Source: Paenibacillus sp. FSL R10-2782 (GTDB taxonomy: Bacteria; Bacillota; Bacilli; Paenibacillales; Paenibacillaceae). From it: a stretch of 64,000 nt of DNA. Under the pieces are notes generated by a model, which did not search any database, was not told the DNA's origin, and was given only the letters and a program-made list of their open reading frames with translations. This document shows, one piece after another, positions 31,741-40,821 of this stretch (position 1 is the stretch's first letter; every line of letters begins with the position of its first letter). The position numbers and the translations under genes were made by a program. The stretch is taken from the NCBI RefSeq assembly GCF_038592985.1, contig NZ_CP151951.1, positions 921,001 through 985,000 of the forward strand. The letters are read 5' to 3'.

Positions 31741-34700
31741 ATGATCAAAAAAAGACAATACCACCTATGGCAATATCAACTTGACGATGTAACAGAGCAA
31801 AATGGCGAATTTTCATTGGCCTACACTTTGGTAGATGCTAAACAAACAAGTGAAAACTTCATGTATTACATTTTGCACGAGAAAATAATGAATAAGAAAT
31901 TCGATGCTACAGTAGAGTACATAACCAATCAAGATACTTCCAACCTAAAATCCAATAATAGCAAGCCGATCAGAAAAAAGAAGAATCTCCTCCCAATCAT
32001 GACCATCGAGACTGGACGTGGACGTAGTGAAGAGGACAATGACAAACTCAAACGTTTACTGGAAAAGGGCTTTACCGCCATCTATACAAAGGCAAACGGT
32101 CAAGAGATTGCTCGCCATACCTATGTATTTCTGGATAATGTCCTTTCCGGTGCTCAGAACAAAGAATGTCGTCAGTTATTTGTACTGGAGAAATACGCTG
32201 AAGCGTTGAAAGTACATGTTTCCCTTGGAACCGAACCAACTAAATGCACCGTATCTAAAAACTTGACGCGCAATGCCCTAATGACAACAGATGTGTATCT
32301 CTGCCCTGTAAATATGAAGCAGCTAACCATCTGCATTCTCCCTGATAAAGAAATACCCGTAACGGAAGACGTAGAGATGATTCTTCCATATCATCGTACA
32401 CCCAAAGAAGAGGACATGTACACTAAGCTTCAAGCTTATATGGAAGAAGAAAAACACTATGAAAAGCAGCGCCAAAAAATCAATCAAAAGGTCAAAGAGC
32501 ATAAAATCGAACTTCCTATCGCACCTAACGATAGAGACCAATACAAAACGACTGGTCGCTGGGAAAGAGAGAATAGCAGACGAGTGTCTTTAGAGCACCT
32601 TAGTAAGCCTGCATGGAAAGTTGAAAAGAAAGATGGCGTTTCGGTTCCCGTATGGACTATCGATCAGACTAAGCCGTATGAGAAAAAAGAACTCCCCATC
32701 ACACCATGGTCAACGGGGTTGCAATTAGCTGAAGTAAAAAATCATACGGTCATGGAAAATGTATTTGATGGTATGGGTTTGGTCTCAAAAGAGTTAGGAC
32801 GGCAAATGGAAAGATTCCTTGAGGTAGACTATACGATTACAGGTTATCAATTACGCTTGCCAGCAATCAAAGGCTTTTTTCCTTGTGTAGATTTCCATGG
32901 ATATTTCCGTAAGCATAACGTGAAGCGGATTCAGGATATATTCGGAACGTGGCATGATGTAGACAAGATCGATATTTTGACCACCGAGTCCATCTTTAAA
33001 GCGAAGCTGCAAGTGGTCGGAGAAAAGCCAGACGGTTCAGAGGAGAAAGCCTGGTTATTTCCCTCGATAGCAGCATACCAGTCTAAATTGATCGAGTATG
33101 GCTATGATGCGATTGGCATCTCCAATATTGCCAAGCCAGTACATGAACAATACCGAAAATCATCGTATCAGTTGTTATTGGCACTGGATTTGCAAGCAAG
33201 AGATGTCATTTGTTTATCCCATGTGCAGGGTGACCTCATATATCGTGCATTAAGTATCTACAGCAAAGAGGAGCTAGAATGGGAAGATCTCCGCTATTTG
33301 CAAGCATTTTTGCACTTGGTGTATCGGGAAAATTCAGATAATGGAATTGGTAAACAGTGTAGTGATGCTATTCATGCTCTACACCTTAATAAAAAATTGG
33401 CATTCGATCATAAAGTAAGGCAAACGATCAAGGAAGTAATCGATCATAAAATAGATGAAATGGGCTTGGGGAAGTTTTATGTTGAAGCCAAGTATCTGTA
33501 TATGACACAAGATATTTTAGCGTTTTTGTCTTACGCTGCGGCAGCGGATCACTATACATGGAAATATACAGGGTTTCTTTCTGCCAAGCAGAGTTATTGT
33601 GGCGGCGCGATATTAGGCCAGAATCTATTTGCGAGAAATCCGATCATGTCCTTCAGTGAAATCACGCGAACCACATTTGTGGATTATGAAGGTGAGGATG
33701 CTGAGTTTATTCGTCATATCGACAACATTGTGCAGCTTCCTTTGGGGACAGAGCCAGATCGTCTTGGCGGCGCAGACAGGGACGGCGATGAATTACTGGT
33801 TTTGTCTACAGAATTAAATTTGGTCGAGACTCAGATTGAATACCTTCAGCAGTACAATTTTAAGGTTAATAACGAAAAAAGTGAACACCACGGTAAAAAT
33901 CGGCTTGATCTGTTGAATGAGAATATTCAGCAGCATTTTGCGGAACGTTTTCCCGTTCAGGCTAAAGTATCGCTAGCAGACTATGTCATCGAGTCACTGG
34001 TACAAGTGAACGATGCAGATAAATCCACTGCCTCATCACAGGAATGGAACAAGGCAAATGTTATTGATTTTATTATTCGCTCTGAAGATAAAACGGGAGA
34101 AATCACCGATATTAATACGACGATTGAAAATATCGCTAACGCGAAGGGTAGGTTATTGCAATACAAGTTTCCGATTGCGATCATGAAGCATTTGCAGGCC
34201 CTATGTATAGATGCTTCCAAATCGGGTCTGTTCGACCAAGTTGTCATTCCAGATGTAATTCAATATCGGTTTGGAACGTTGAAGCCACAATTTACATTTT
34301 TCAAAGACGGAAAAACCTACAACAAGGATCGTGAGCACATCTCGGCCTTAGATCTGCTTGCTAATTCCATGTTTTCGTTTAAGAAATATGTAAACCAAAT
34401 CATGCTGGAGGATACAGATCGAAAAATTAGAAAGCATCAGTTTGAGAATGTCTATCAGTATTTTCAAAATCCTGACTTGGATATAGTTTGTGTGGATCAA
34501 GCGATTGATGCGTTAAATGCAACCTATAAAGCGTTTTTGCAAAGAAATAAAGAGCTAACGCAAGAGAAGCAAAGCCTGAATCCATTCGCATCAGACGAGA
34601 AGCAGAAGCGATTGCGAAAAGAAGTGGATGCCAAATTTGCAGAGCTATATCGGGAAACGAAAGCAGCAGCAGAACACATATGTGATTGTCCTTCTCTACT

Positions 34701-35262
34701 TGCTACGGCTGCTGTGCGGAAGACTTACGTGGATTCCAAAGCGAAAAAATCGAATGAAAATTATTCCTTTTGTTGGGTGGTCGCCAGTGAAGGAATGCTG
34801 CAAAATGTACAGCTTCATTATGAGGGTAAAGATAAAGTTTATATCCAGCAGGCAAAAGAGAGCGATGAACGTACCTTTGAGTGGCTGGGCCATAACTATA
34901 CTACGGTGATGAAACAAGAAGCTTATACATTACAATGGCCTGAAGGCAAAGATATGAGCATTCCTGACAAGTACCTCAAACGACAGGATGCGAAGCTCGA
35001 TGATCTCATCGACTACAAAATTTCCTTGGTAAGCAGCGAAAAGAGGACATGGAATCCAAAAGAAGTAGCTGAGAAAATAGTGGGTCAGACGTATACCTTG
35101 TTTGATGACCGAGCCTGGCTTGGCGTGGCTGAAGGATTGAGCATTGCTCGCAAAGCAGGAGATTCCCTCCTCAATTGCTATATGAACAAGTCTATAACCA
35201 TTAAGCACATTATAAAGACAACAAAGGCTTCCATCATTTGCCGGGTAGACTTTCGAGCTTAA
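31741..35262 (+). CDS. RdRP/YonO-like single-subunit RNA polymerase with DxDGD motif
   Basis: 1173 aa; ATG behind GGAGGATTCGC (a GTG at 31711 is less likely). The key motif GGADRDGDELLVL (Asp679, Asp681, Asp683) matches the metal-binding DxDGD of the double-psi beta-barrel in eukaryotic RNAi RNA-dependent RNA polymerases and phage YonO-type DNA-dependent RNA polymerases. About 45 residues earlier stands LFARNPIMSFSEI (Arg632-Asn-Pro), corresponding to their RNPCLHPGDIR block, with the same spacing. The protein is longer than YonO (about 900 aa) by an N-terminal region of about 300 residues. It heads a unit with a 65-aa protein and an SF3 helicase. Likely a primer-making or element-specific RNA polymerase; the template type cannot be told. 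Confidence 0.8.
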   Translation: MIKKRQYHLWQYQLDDVTEQNGEFSLAYTLVDAKQTSENFMYYILHEKIMNKKFDATVEYITNQDTSNLKSNNSKPIRKKKNLLPIMTIETGRGRSEEDNDKLKRLLEKGFTAIYTKANGQEIARHTYVFLDNVLSGAQNKECRQLFVLEKYAEALKVHVSLGTEPTKCTVSKNLTRNALMTTDVYLCPVNMKQLTICILPDKEIPVTEDVEMILPYHRTPKEEDMYTKLQAYMEEEKHYEKQRQKINQKVKEHKIELPIAPNDRDQYKTTGRWERENSRRVSLEHLSKPAWKVEKKDGVSVPVWTIDQTKPYEKKELPITPWSTGLQLAEVKNHTVMENVFDGMGLVSKELGRQMERFLEVDYTITGYQLRLPAIKGFFPCVDFHGYFRKHNVKRIQDIFGTWHDVDKIDILTTESIFKAKLQVVGEKPDGSEEKAWLFPSIAAYQSKLIEYGYDAIGISNIAKPVHEQYRKSSYQLLLALDLQARDVICLSHVQGDLIYRALSIYSKEELEWEDLRYLQAFLHLVYRENSDNGIGKQCSDAIHALHLNKKLAFDHKVRQTIKEVIDHKIDEMGLGKFYVEAKYLYMTQDILAFLSYAAAADHYTWKYTGFLSAKQSYCGGAILGQNLFARNPIMSFSEITRTTFVDYEGEDAEFIRHIDNIVQLPLGTEPDRLGGADRDGDELLVLSTELNLVETQIEYLQQYNFKVNNEKSEHHGKNRLDLLNENIQQHFAERFPVQAKVSLADYVIESLVQVNDADKSTASSQEWNKANVIDFIIRSEDKTGEITDINTTIENIANAKGRLLQYKFPIAIMKHLQALCIDASKSGLFDQVVIPDVIQYRFGTLKPQFTFFKDGKTYNKDREHISALDLLANSMFSFKKYVNQIMLEDTDRKIRKHQFENVYQYFQNPDLDIVCVDQAIDALNATYKAFLQRNKELTQEKQSLNPFASDEKQKRLRKEVDAKFAELYRETKAAAEHICDCPSLLATAAVRKTYVDSKAKKSNENYSFCWVVASEGMLQNVQLHYEGKDKVYIQQAKESDERTFEWLGHNYTTVMKQEAYTLQWPEGKDMSIPDKYLKRQDAKLDDLIDYKISLVSSEKRTWNPKEVAEKIVGQTYTLFDDRAWLGVAEGLSIARKAGDSLLNCYMNKSITIKHIIKTTKASIICRVDFRA

Positions 35263-35347
35263 TGATGCGGCTTGTCAGCCGGTAGGGAGGGATGTGGGAG
35301 GAATTTACCTTTCACATTCCAATCATTAATATATTTGGAGGTCAGAT

Positions 35348-35545
35348 ATGGAAAGCAATACAATTGTCATTACTCAGTCTCGGATGGCAGGATGGTTGAT
35401 GTTTAATCGGTTTCATAAAATGGATGAAAAAGTAGATTTAAAGGATTCGAATCGGAAAGTATTTATATTTAAGGATTCATCTCCATTAAGGAAGGCCATG
35501 GAACAATATAACGAATTTAAACAGGTAGTCGATAACATCTATTAA
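35348..35545 (+). CDS. 65-aa hypothetical protein between polymerase and helicase
   Basis: ATG behind GGAGGTCAGAT, a strong site. Starts MESNTIVITQSRMAGWLMF, with the rest basic and acidic in equal measure (FKDSSPLRKAMEQYNEF). It resembles the short DUF5659-like proteins of Firmicute elements (TQSRMAGYLM-type start), but this is a tentative match. It lies 19 bp before the helicase gene and is likely part of the replication unit. Confidence 0.55.
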   Translation: MESNTIVITQSRMAGWLMFNRFHKMDEKVDLKDSNRKVFIFKDSSPLRKAMEQYNEFKQVVDNIY

Positions 35546-35564
35546 TAAGGGGGATCATAACAAT

Positions 35565-37403
35565 ATGACAACAGCTTTAGAGAAGCACGATGATAAACAC
35601 AAGTATTATATTGACCAATTCACCATTAACGGAAAACGGGTAGATGTACGAAAAAATAGCAATAGCAAACAAGTAGAAGCTTGGATAGATGGTATGTGGA
35701 AGCCGATCACCAAGGAAGATATCGATAAACAGTATCGGATACAGTTTGATTATCCTCCATATGAGTTGGAGTTTTCGTATAATGGTGGCAAAACGTGGTG
35801 GACATACACGGACGAAAAATATATGACCGATTCGGAACGAGCGTATCTCAAGAAGGAGATCGCGTTTTTTGAGAATTGGGAACTTGAACAACGTATTGAA
35901 GAGGAAGAACGGAAAGCGAATGATCCTGAATATCAAGAGTGGCTTGCCGAACAATATGAGGAATGGTTAGCTCACGAGGAAGAGTACTACCGGAATCAAA
36001 GCAATACTAAGCTTACATCTCATGTCGATATTGTAGATGTGTTCAAACGCGATGACGAGTCAGCAGGAGAGAATTCTCCCAAATCAATTGAGCATAATTA
36101 TATGGAATACTTTGAGATTCACGGAACGCATAAGAAATTTCAACCAGTTTGGTATGCCAAAGATATTTTAGATCAGCATATGAAATGTTTTTCTGATGGT
36201 ACGTTTTTGTATCGATATGATCAGGGCGTATATGTCAATGATGGTGAGCGTCACCTGGAGCAATTATCCGTTACCCTGCTGGATAATGAATTTCGCCATA
36301 GTCGGATTAAGGAAGCACGTTATTACATAGAGGCCCAAAGTTATATTGCAGGAACCCAAATGAATCTGTTGGACGACTATATTAATGTGAAAAACGGTCT
36401 GTTGAATTGGAAAACGGGAGAGTTAAGGGAGCATACGCCTGATAGACGGAGCACTATTCAATTTCCTGTCCTATATGATCCTACGGCTAATGACCCTGTC
36501 ATGCTTAAGTTTATCGAATCTGTTCTGGAACAGGATACGCATGCAACATTGTTTGAAATGATCGGCTATTTTCTGATTCCTACCTTGGAGTATGAAAAAA
36601 TATTTTTATTCACAGGTACGGGAAGCAACGGGAAATCGGTATTGATTAAAACGATTGAAACGATGATAGGCAAAGCGAATATATCCAAAGTTAAAATTCA
36701 AGATTTAGAAGGAGACAGATCAAGGTTTAAAATTGCTGAACTTTATGGAAAAGTGCTGAATTGCTTTACAGATATCCCTGCGGATGCATTGAACTCTACG
36801 GGGAACCTCAAGGTACTTGCCAGTGGTGAAGGATTAAATGCTGAGAAAAAGGGGAAAGATCCCTTTAACTTTGAGCCGTTTTGTAAACTGTTGTTTAGTG
36901 CAAATGAGTTGCCGAAAAGTAGTGATAACAGTGATGGATTTTTTAGAAGGCTGATGGTGTTTCCTTTTACTCGAAAGTTTACGGATCAACAAAAGGATAC
37001 TAAATTAATTCATAAATTGACGACTCCATCTGCTTTATCGACATTATTGAATTATGCGCTTGAGGGATTAAGACGACTCGAACAACAAGGTGGATTTTCA
37101 TATTCACAAACGATTAAGGATCAAGTTAAAACGTATCAAATGGAATCGGATGTCATTATGCTGTTCATAGATGAAGAATGTCAAATCGAAAGTGAAGCTT
37201 CAAAACAACATGAAAGCCGAATCGAATGTAAAAGGTTATATGCGAAGTATGCTGCATGGTGTAAACAAGGTGGATTTAAACCTGAAACGACGATTAAATT
37301 TAATAAGCATATCAAAGAAAAACTTAAGGATAAGGTGTATCAGAGGAAAGCCAGAACAACAAGTGGCAATTCAGTTCCGTGCTGGTTTGGCATCAAAATA
37401 TAA
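35565..37403 (+). CDS. SF3 helicase, D5/P4-primase C-terminal type
   Basis: 612 aa. Residues about 190-330 are a D5_N-like domain (WYAKDILDQHMKCFSDGTFLY region), and 340-500 an SF3 helicase with Walker A FTGTGSNGKSVL (Gly351-Ser358), Walker B region GKVLNCFTDIP, and sensor LLFSANELPKSSDNSDGFFRR. C-terminal winged-helix region about 540-612. The first 180 residues are charged and coiled-coil-like and show no AEP or TOPRIM primase site. So, unlike P4 alpha, it seems to lack its own primase, which the upstream polymerase might supply. It should unwind the nearby iteron region. Confidence 0.9.
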   Translation: MTTALEKHDDKHKYYIDQFTINGKRVDVRKNSNSKQVEAWIDGMWKPITKEDIDKQYRIQFDYPPYELEFSYNGGKTWWTYTDEKYMTDSERAYLKKEIAFFENWELEQRIEEEERKANDPEYQEWLAEQYEEWLAHEEEYYRNQSNTKLTSHVDIVDVFKRDDESAGENSPKSIEHNYMEYFEIHGTHKKFQPVWYAKDILDQHMKCFSDGTFLYRYDQGVYVNDGERHLEQLSVTLLDNEFRHSRIKEARYYIEAQSYIAGTQMNLLDDYINVKNGLLNWKTGELREHTPDRRSTIQFPVLYDPTANDPVMLKFIESVLEQDTHATLFEMIGYFLIPTLEYEKIFLFTGTGSNGKSVLIKTIETMIGKANISKVKIQDLEGDRSRFKIAELYGKVLNCFTDIPADALNSTGNLKVLASGEGLNAEKKGKDPFNFEPFCKLLFSANELPKSSDNSDGFFRRLMVFPFTRKFTDQQKDTKLIHKLTTPSALSTLLNYALEGLRRLEQQGGFSYSQTIKDQVKTYQMESDVIMLFIDEECQIESEASKQHESRIECKRLYAKYAAWCKQGGFKPETTIKFNKHIKEKLKDKVYQRKARTTSGNSVPCWFGIKI

Positions 37404-37404
37404 T

Positions 37405-37722
37405 GTTTCCTGTTTGGAGCATCCGTTTCCTGTTCGTTTTCTGTTTTAAATACAATTGGAAACAGAAAAATAGTTTGTTTACATAGAGAATTATGAGTTT
37501 GTTTCCATGTTTCCTGTTTTTTTAACTCTTAAGAGAAATACATATAAATAATATTTGATCGAATATTATGTGCTGGTGAAGAGTGTATATGTGATAAGGA
37601 GTGCTCAAAACTGGAAACATGGAAACAGCTTTTAAAAATCCGCTATTATATTGGAGAAATTGAAGTGAAGATAGGAATTTGGCGTTATAAAATTGGAAAC
37701 AAACGGACGGAAAATAGGAAAC
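37405..37722. other. Putative replication origin with GGAAAC iterons
   Basis: Nine GGAAAC/GTTTCC hexamers in 320 bp: GTTTCC at 37405, 37425, 37501 and 37509; GGAAAC at 37458, 37613, 37621, 37695 and 37717. Left-cluster copies mostly face the opposite way to right-cluster copies, and between them lies an AT-rich stretch (about 37524-37572) suited to melting. It starts directly at the SF3 helicase stop. Chance would give well under one hexamer in this length. Confidence 0.65.
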
Positions 37723-37871
37723 ATGTTTATAGATGGATTTATACAATGGGCTTGTCAGCCCGTAGAGAGGCTGTGATAGGATATGAATACATATGTCTAG
37801 CCATGAATTTTAGAGTAAAGGGATGGTTGGAGTTGAGAAAGTGAACTTAATTAGCCGAAATGGGGTTGGGT

Positions 37872-37960
37872 GTGGGAGGGGAAACATCGGCAGGCGATAC
37901 TACCGTTTACGAAGCGTAGCGAAGTGGTTTTATCGCGATTTTGAGTTTCCCCTATCCCAC
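37872..37960 (+). ncRNA. Conserved hairpin element, copy B
   Basis: Outer stem GTGGGA-GGGGAAAC with GTTTCCCC-TA-TCCCAC (14 pairs, TA bulge); inner stem GCGAT/ATCGC and TACC/GGT around the loop identical to copy A. Two compensatory or stem-lengthening differences from copy A support a folded element. It carries two more GGAAAC hexamers in its stem, linking it to the iteron region. Confidence 0.55.
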
Positions 37961-38110
37961 GTATAGACCATACATACATTCAGCAGCATTCATACACGTA
38001 ATCAGATTCATTTTATTGGATAGGATACCACTTTGAAATTTACCACTTACATATTCAAATTTATCTTGCTGAATATGAATTGGAGATTTGTCTTACATAG
38101 TAATAAGATA

Positions 38111-38122
38111 TGTCACGTGACA
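38111..38122. promoter_or_regulatory. Palindrome TGTCACGTGACA at the module border, copy B
   Basis: Same 12-bp core as 3252-3263. Sequence similarity of the two modules begins here. Confidence 0.5.
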
Positions 38123-38157
38123 CAATATTGAAAATTAAAAAATACATATTATACACG

Positions 38158-38189
38158 GGAACTCTGGCTATGAGCTAGGGTTCCTTTTT
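38158..38189 (+). terminator. Terminator-like hairpin before the first module gene, copy B
   Basis: GGAACTCT with AGGGTTCC and five T, as in copy A. Confidence 0.6.
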
Positions 38190-38211
38190 CATTTAGAGAG
38201 GAGAAATTAGG

Positions 38212-38370
38212 ATGATTGTATTGTTACTAGCATTAGCTATAGAAATCTGTATTTGGCTTAGCATATTCTTCACTGTAATTCTGAGTGAGAGGAGAATGAG
38301 ACGGATTGGAAATCAAATTTGTAAACGTAGAAATGCCCATACCATACATAAAAAACGCCAAAAACAATGA
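38212..38370 (+). CDS. 52-aa single-pass membrane peptide, copy B
   Basis: Hydrophobic first 24 residues and a basic tail as in the peptide at 3354-3509; seven or eight substitutions, all in the tail or conservative, and one residue longer. ATG behind AGGAGAAATTAG. Its retention with changes supports translation. Function unknown. Confidence 0.55.
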   Translation: MIVLLLALAIEICIWLSIFFTVILSERRMRRIGNQICKRRNAHTIHKKRQKQ

Positions 38371-38404
38371 GAAAGCTATAGACATAAAGGAGCAAGTGTT
38401 ATAA

Positions 38405-39673
38405 ATGAAATGGATGAAATTGAAGATCGATCAACTGGTACATGCCGAATATAATCCAAGGAAGGATTTAAAAGCGGGTGATCCAGAATTTGAAAAGATC
38501 AGGAATAGTGTTATCGAATTCGGTTATTGTGAACCAATTATTTGTAATAGTGATTATACCATTGTAGGAGGTCACCAACGAGCCAAAGTGTTGAAGGCAC
38601 TCGGCTACGATGAAGTCGATTGTGTCATAGTCGATGTGAATAAGTCGAAAGAAAAAGCCCTGAACATAGCGCTCAATAAAATTACAGGGGAGTGGGACTT
38701 TTACGCACTGGCTACATTATTAGATGAGTTAAAAGAAGCAGAATATAATATTGAGTTGACAGGCTTTGATTGGTCTGAAGCAGAGAAGTTGCTAGATACA
38801 TTGCACGAAGATACAGTAGATGATGAGGATGATTTTAATGTAGAAGAAGCATTATCTGAGCATCCGATCACTCGAAAAGGTGACATTTGGCTACTTGGTA
38901 AGCATAGGCTCATATGCGGTAACTCGACTAACCCGCAGGATATCGCAACATTGATGGATGGTAAGAAGGCTCAACTTATTGTAACTGATCCACCCTATAA
39001 TGTGGATTATACAGGTAAAACCAAGGATGCATTGAAAATAGAGAACGATAAAATGGACAATTACCAGTTTTATAATTTCCTATTGGCTGCCTATACTCGA
39101 ATGTTTGAAGTAGCAGATGATGGAGCAAGTATTTATGTTTTCCATGCGGATAGTGAAGGTTTGAATTTTAGGAAGGCATTTATTGAAGCCGGATTCAAAC
39201 TGGCACAATGCTGCATATGGGCTAAACAGGCTATGGTAATGGGCAGAAGTGATTATCACTGGATGCACGAACCCGTATTGTACGGTTGGAAGCCAACTAG
39301 TGGACACTACTGGAACAGTGATCGTAAGCAGACTACATTATGGCAATTTGATCGTCCCTTTCGCAATGAATATCATCCAACGATGAAGCCGATTCCCCTG
39401 ATTAGTTACCCAATTAAAAATTCCAGTAAGCTTGGTGACATCGTGTTTGATCCATTTGGTGGTTCAGGTTCAACATTGATTGCTTGTGAGGAAACGGATC
39501 GGATTTGCTATACCAGTGAGCTTGATCCTAAATATGTAGATGTGATTGTGAAGCGATATATTGCCCATATTGGCAGCGATAATGGCGTATATTTGATTCG
39601 GGATGGTAAGCAGTATGACTATCATGTAGTTGTTGCTGAGTCGGCAAGGTCAGAGGTATCATGTGCTGACTAA
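38405..39673 (+). CDS. ParB-domain / DNA methyltransferase fusion, copy B
   Basis: 422 aa, same length and motifs as copy A (DPPY at 195-198, DPFGGSGST at 349-357). Differences are scattered conservative changes, some in the likely target-recognition region (VMGRSDYHWMHEP against VLGHSQYHWMHEP). The two enzymes may therefore keep the same target, though this is not certain. Confidence 0.9.
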   Translation: MKWMKLKIDQLVHAEYNPRKDLKAGDPEFEKIRNSVIEFGYCEPIICNSDYTIVGGHQRAKVLKALGYDEVDCVIVDVNKSKEKALNIALNKITGEWDFYALATLLDELKEAEYNIELTGFDWSEAEKLLDTLHEDTVDDEDDFNVEEALSEHPITRKGDIWLLGKHRLICGNSTNPQDIATLMDGKKAQLIVTDPPYNVDYTGKTKDALKIENDKMDNYQFYNFLLAAYTRMFEVADDGASIYVFHADSEGLNFRKAFIEAGFKLAQCCIWAKQAMVMGRSDYHWMHEPVLYGWKPTSGHYWNSDRKQTTLWQFDRPFRNEYHPTMKPIPLISYPIKNSSKLGDIVFDPFGGSGSTLIACEETDRICYTSELDPKYVDVIVKRYIAHIGSDNGVYLIRDGKQYDYHVVVAESARSEVSCAD

Positions 39674-39692
39674 ACCGAAAGAGTGATTTGAA

Positions 39693-39854
39693 TTGGGTAA
39701 GGCAAAAGTGAATATGGTGATTCGATTCCTGAAGGGCATGCAAGCCGAAAAGGTGAATGTGCTAGGGACTGATGAAGCTATGGAGGACAATGAGTTGATT
39801 CAGAAGGTAATTGAGGATATCAAGTTGTTTTACGAAGTTGAATTGGAAGGGTAA
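39693..39854 (+). CDS. 53-aa hypothetical protein, copy B
   Basis: TTG start as in copy A; begins GKAKVNMVIRFLKGMQAEK without change, then shows several substitutions (GTDEAMEDNE for GAEEAREDNV). The conserved half and the frame suggest a true gene. Unrecognised. Confidence 0.55.
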   Translation: MGKAKVNMVIRFLKGMQAEKVNVLGTDEAMEDNELIQKVIEDIKLFYEVELEG

Positions 39855-39866
39855 GCTGATACATAT

Positions 39867-39900
39867 GGGGAATGGGCTATTATAGTCTGTTCCCTTTTTT
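39867..39900 (+). terminator. Terminator-like hairpin before the small terminase gene, copy B
   Basis: GGGAA/TTCCC arms and six T, as in copy A. Confidence 0.5.
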
Positions 39901-39918
39901 CGTGATGGAGGTGAGTTA

Positions 39919-40662
39919 ATGAGCAAAAATAATGAAAAGCCAAAAAGAAATAAGCCAAAGATACTGACCAAGTATGATCAATTTGTTGTGCCAAGACTCA
40001 GGGATATTCCCGTTTGGATACGTGAAGGAGCAACAGATGAAGAGATTGCGAAACGGCTAAATATTCATATTTGGACATTAGGTGACTATCGTAGAAAACA
40101 TCCCAAATTTGCTGAAGCATTGGAACGTCCAACCAAGTGGGAAACACATGTATATCCTCGGTTAGCGGAGATTCAGCAATGGTTCGAAGAAGGCGTGAAC
40201 GCGGAGGACATCATCAGGAAACTCGACATTGGTAAAACGACTTGGTACGAATATATAGATAAACATCCGATGCTGGCTGAACTAGTCAAATGGAGCAGAT
40301 CTGTCCCTATCTCACACGTAGAAAATTCACTTTTGAAAGCTGCTACAGGCTATGAATATGAAGAAATTAAAACGATTATTGAAGAGGACAAAAATGGAAA
40401 AAAGAAGACGCGCATTGAGAAAGTGAAAAGATATCAGCCTCCCAATCCGACAGCGATGATCTTCTACTTAAAGAACCGCGCACCTAACGAGTGGAATGAT
40501 CGACGTGAGCTGGTAGTCAATACGAAGGCACTGGAACAGGAACGGAAGCAGCTATTTTTGGATATGATTGAAGCCGATGTAGTGGATGCCGATTATGAAG
40601 CTATTGAGGAATCGGTCGAGATTGAGGAAGGATACATGGAGTCAGAAGATTTACAGTCATAA
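39919..40662 (+). CDS. Terminase small subunit-like protein, copy B
   Basis: 247 aa; ATG behind GGAGGTGAGTTA. Same two helix-turn-helix-like repeats as copy A; changes are limited to the extreme ends and single conservative positions, while silent changes are frequent. This pattern shows purifying selection in both copies and suggests they recognise the same packaging site. Confidence 0.75.
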   Translation: MSKNNEKPKRNKPKILTKYDQFVVPRLRDIPVWIREGATDEEIAKRLNIHIWTLGDYRRKHPKFAEALERPTKWETHVYPRLAEIQQWFEEGVNAEDIIRKLDIGKTTWYEYIDKHPMLAELVKWSRSVPISHVENSLLKAATGYEYEEIKTIIEEDKNGKKKTRIEKVKRYQPPNPTAMIFYLKNRAPNEWNDRRELVVNTKALEQERKQLFLDMIEADVVDADYEAIEESVEIEEGYMESEDLQS

Positions 40663-40770
40663 CGTTATGTCGTCAGTATTTGTATAGATAAACGCCAGTT
40701 TCAGCCCTGAATTAGCCTGTAAATTGCCCAAACTAAGTGCATAAGATAGGTTATGCAAACGGTGGACTTT

Positions 40771-40817
40771 GCCCCACATCAACGGTATGATGTGACACAC
40801 AAAGCGAAGGGTGGGGC
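40771..40817 (+). promoter_or_regulatory. Hairpin covering the integrase ribosome site, copy B
   Basis: GCCCCAC (40771-40777) with GTGGGGC (40811-40817), and the competing CACATCA/TGATGTG, both unchanged from copy A although one base is inserted in the loop. Confidence 0.5.
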
Positions 40818-40821
40818 GAAT

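Noticed and set aside
31741..35262. Polymerase considered as a fragment or fusion of bacterial RpoB/RpoC
   Set aside because: The bacterial beta' motif is NADFDGD with very different flanks; here the RNP block and its spacing follow the RdRP/YonO group.
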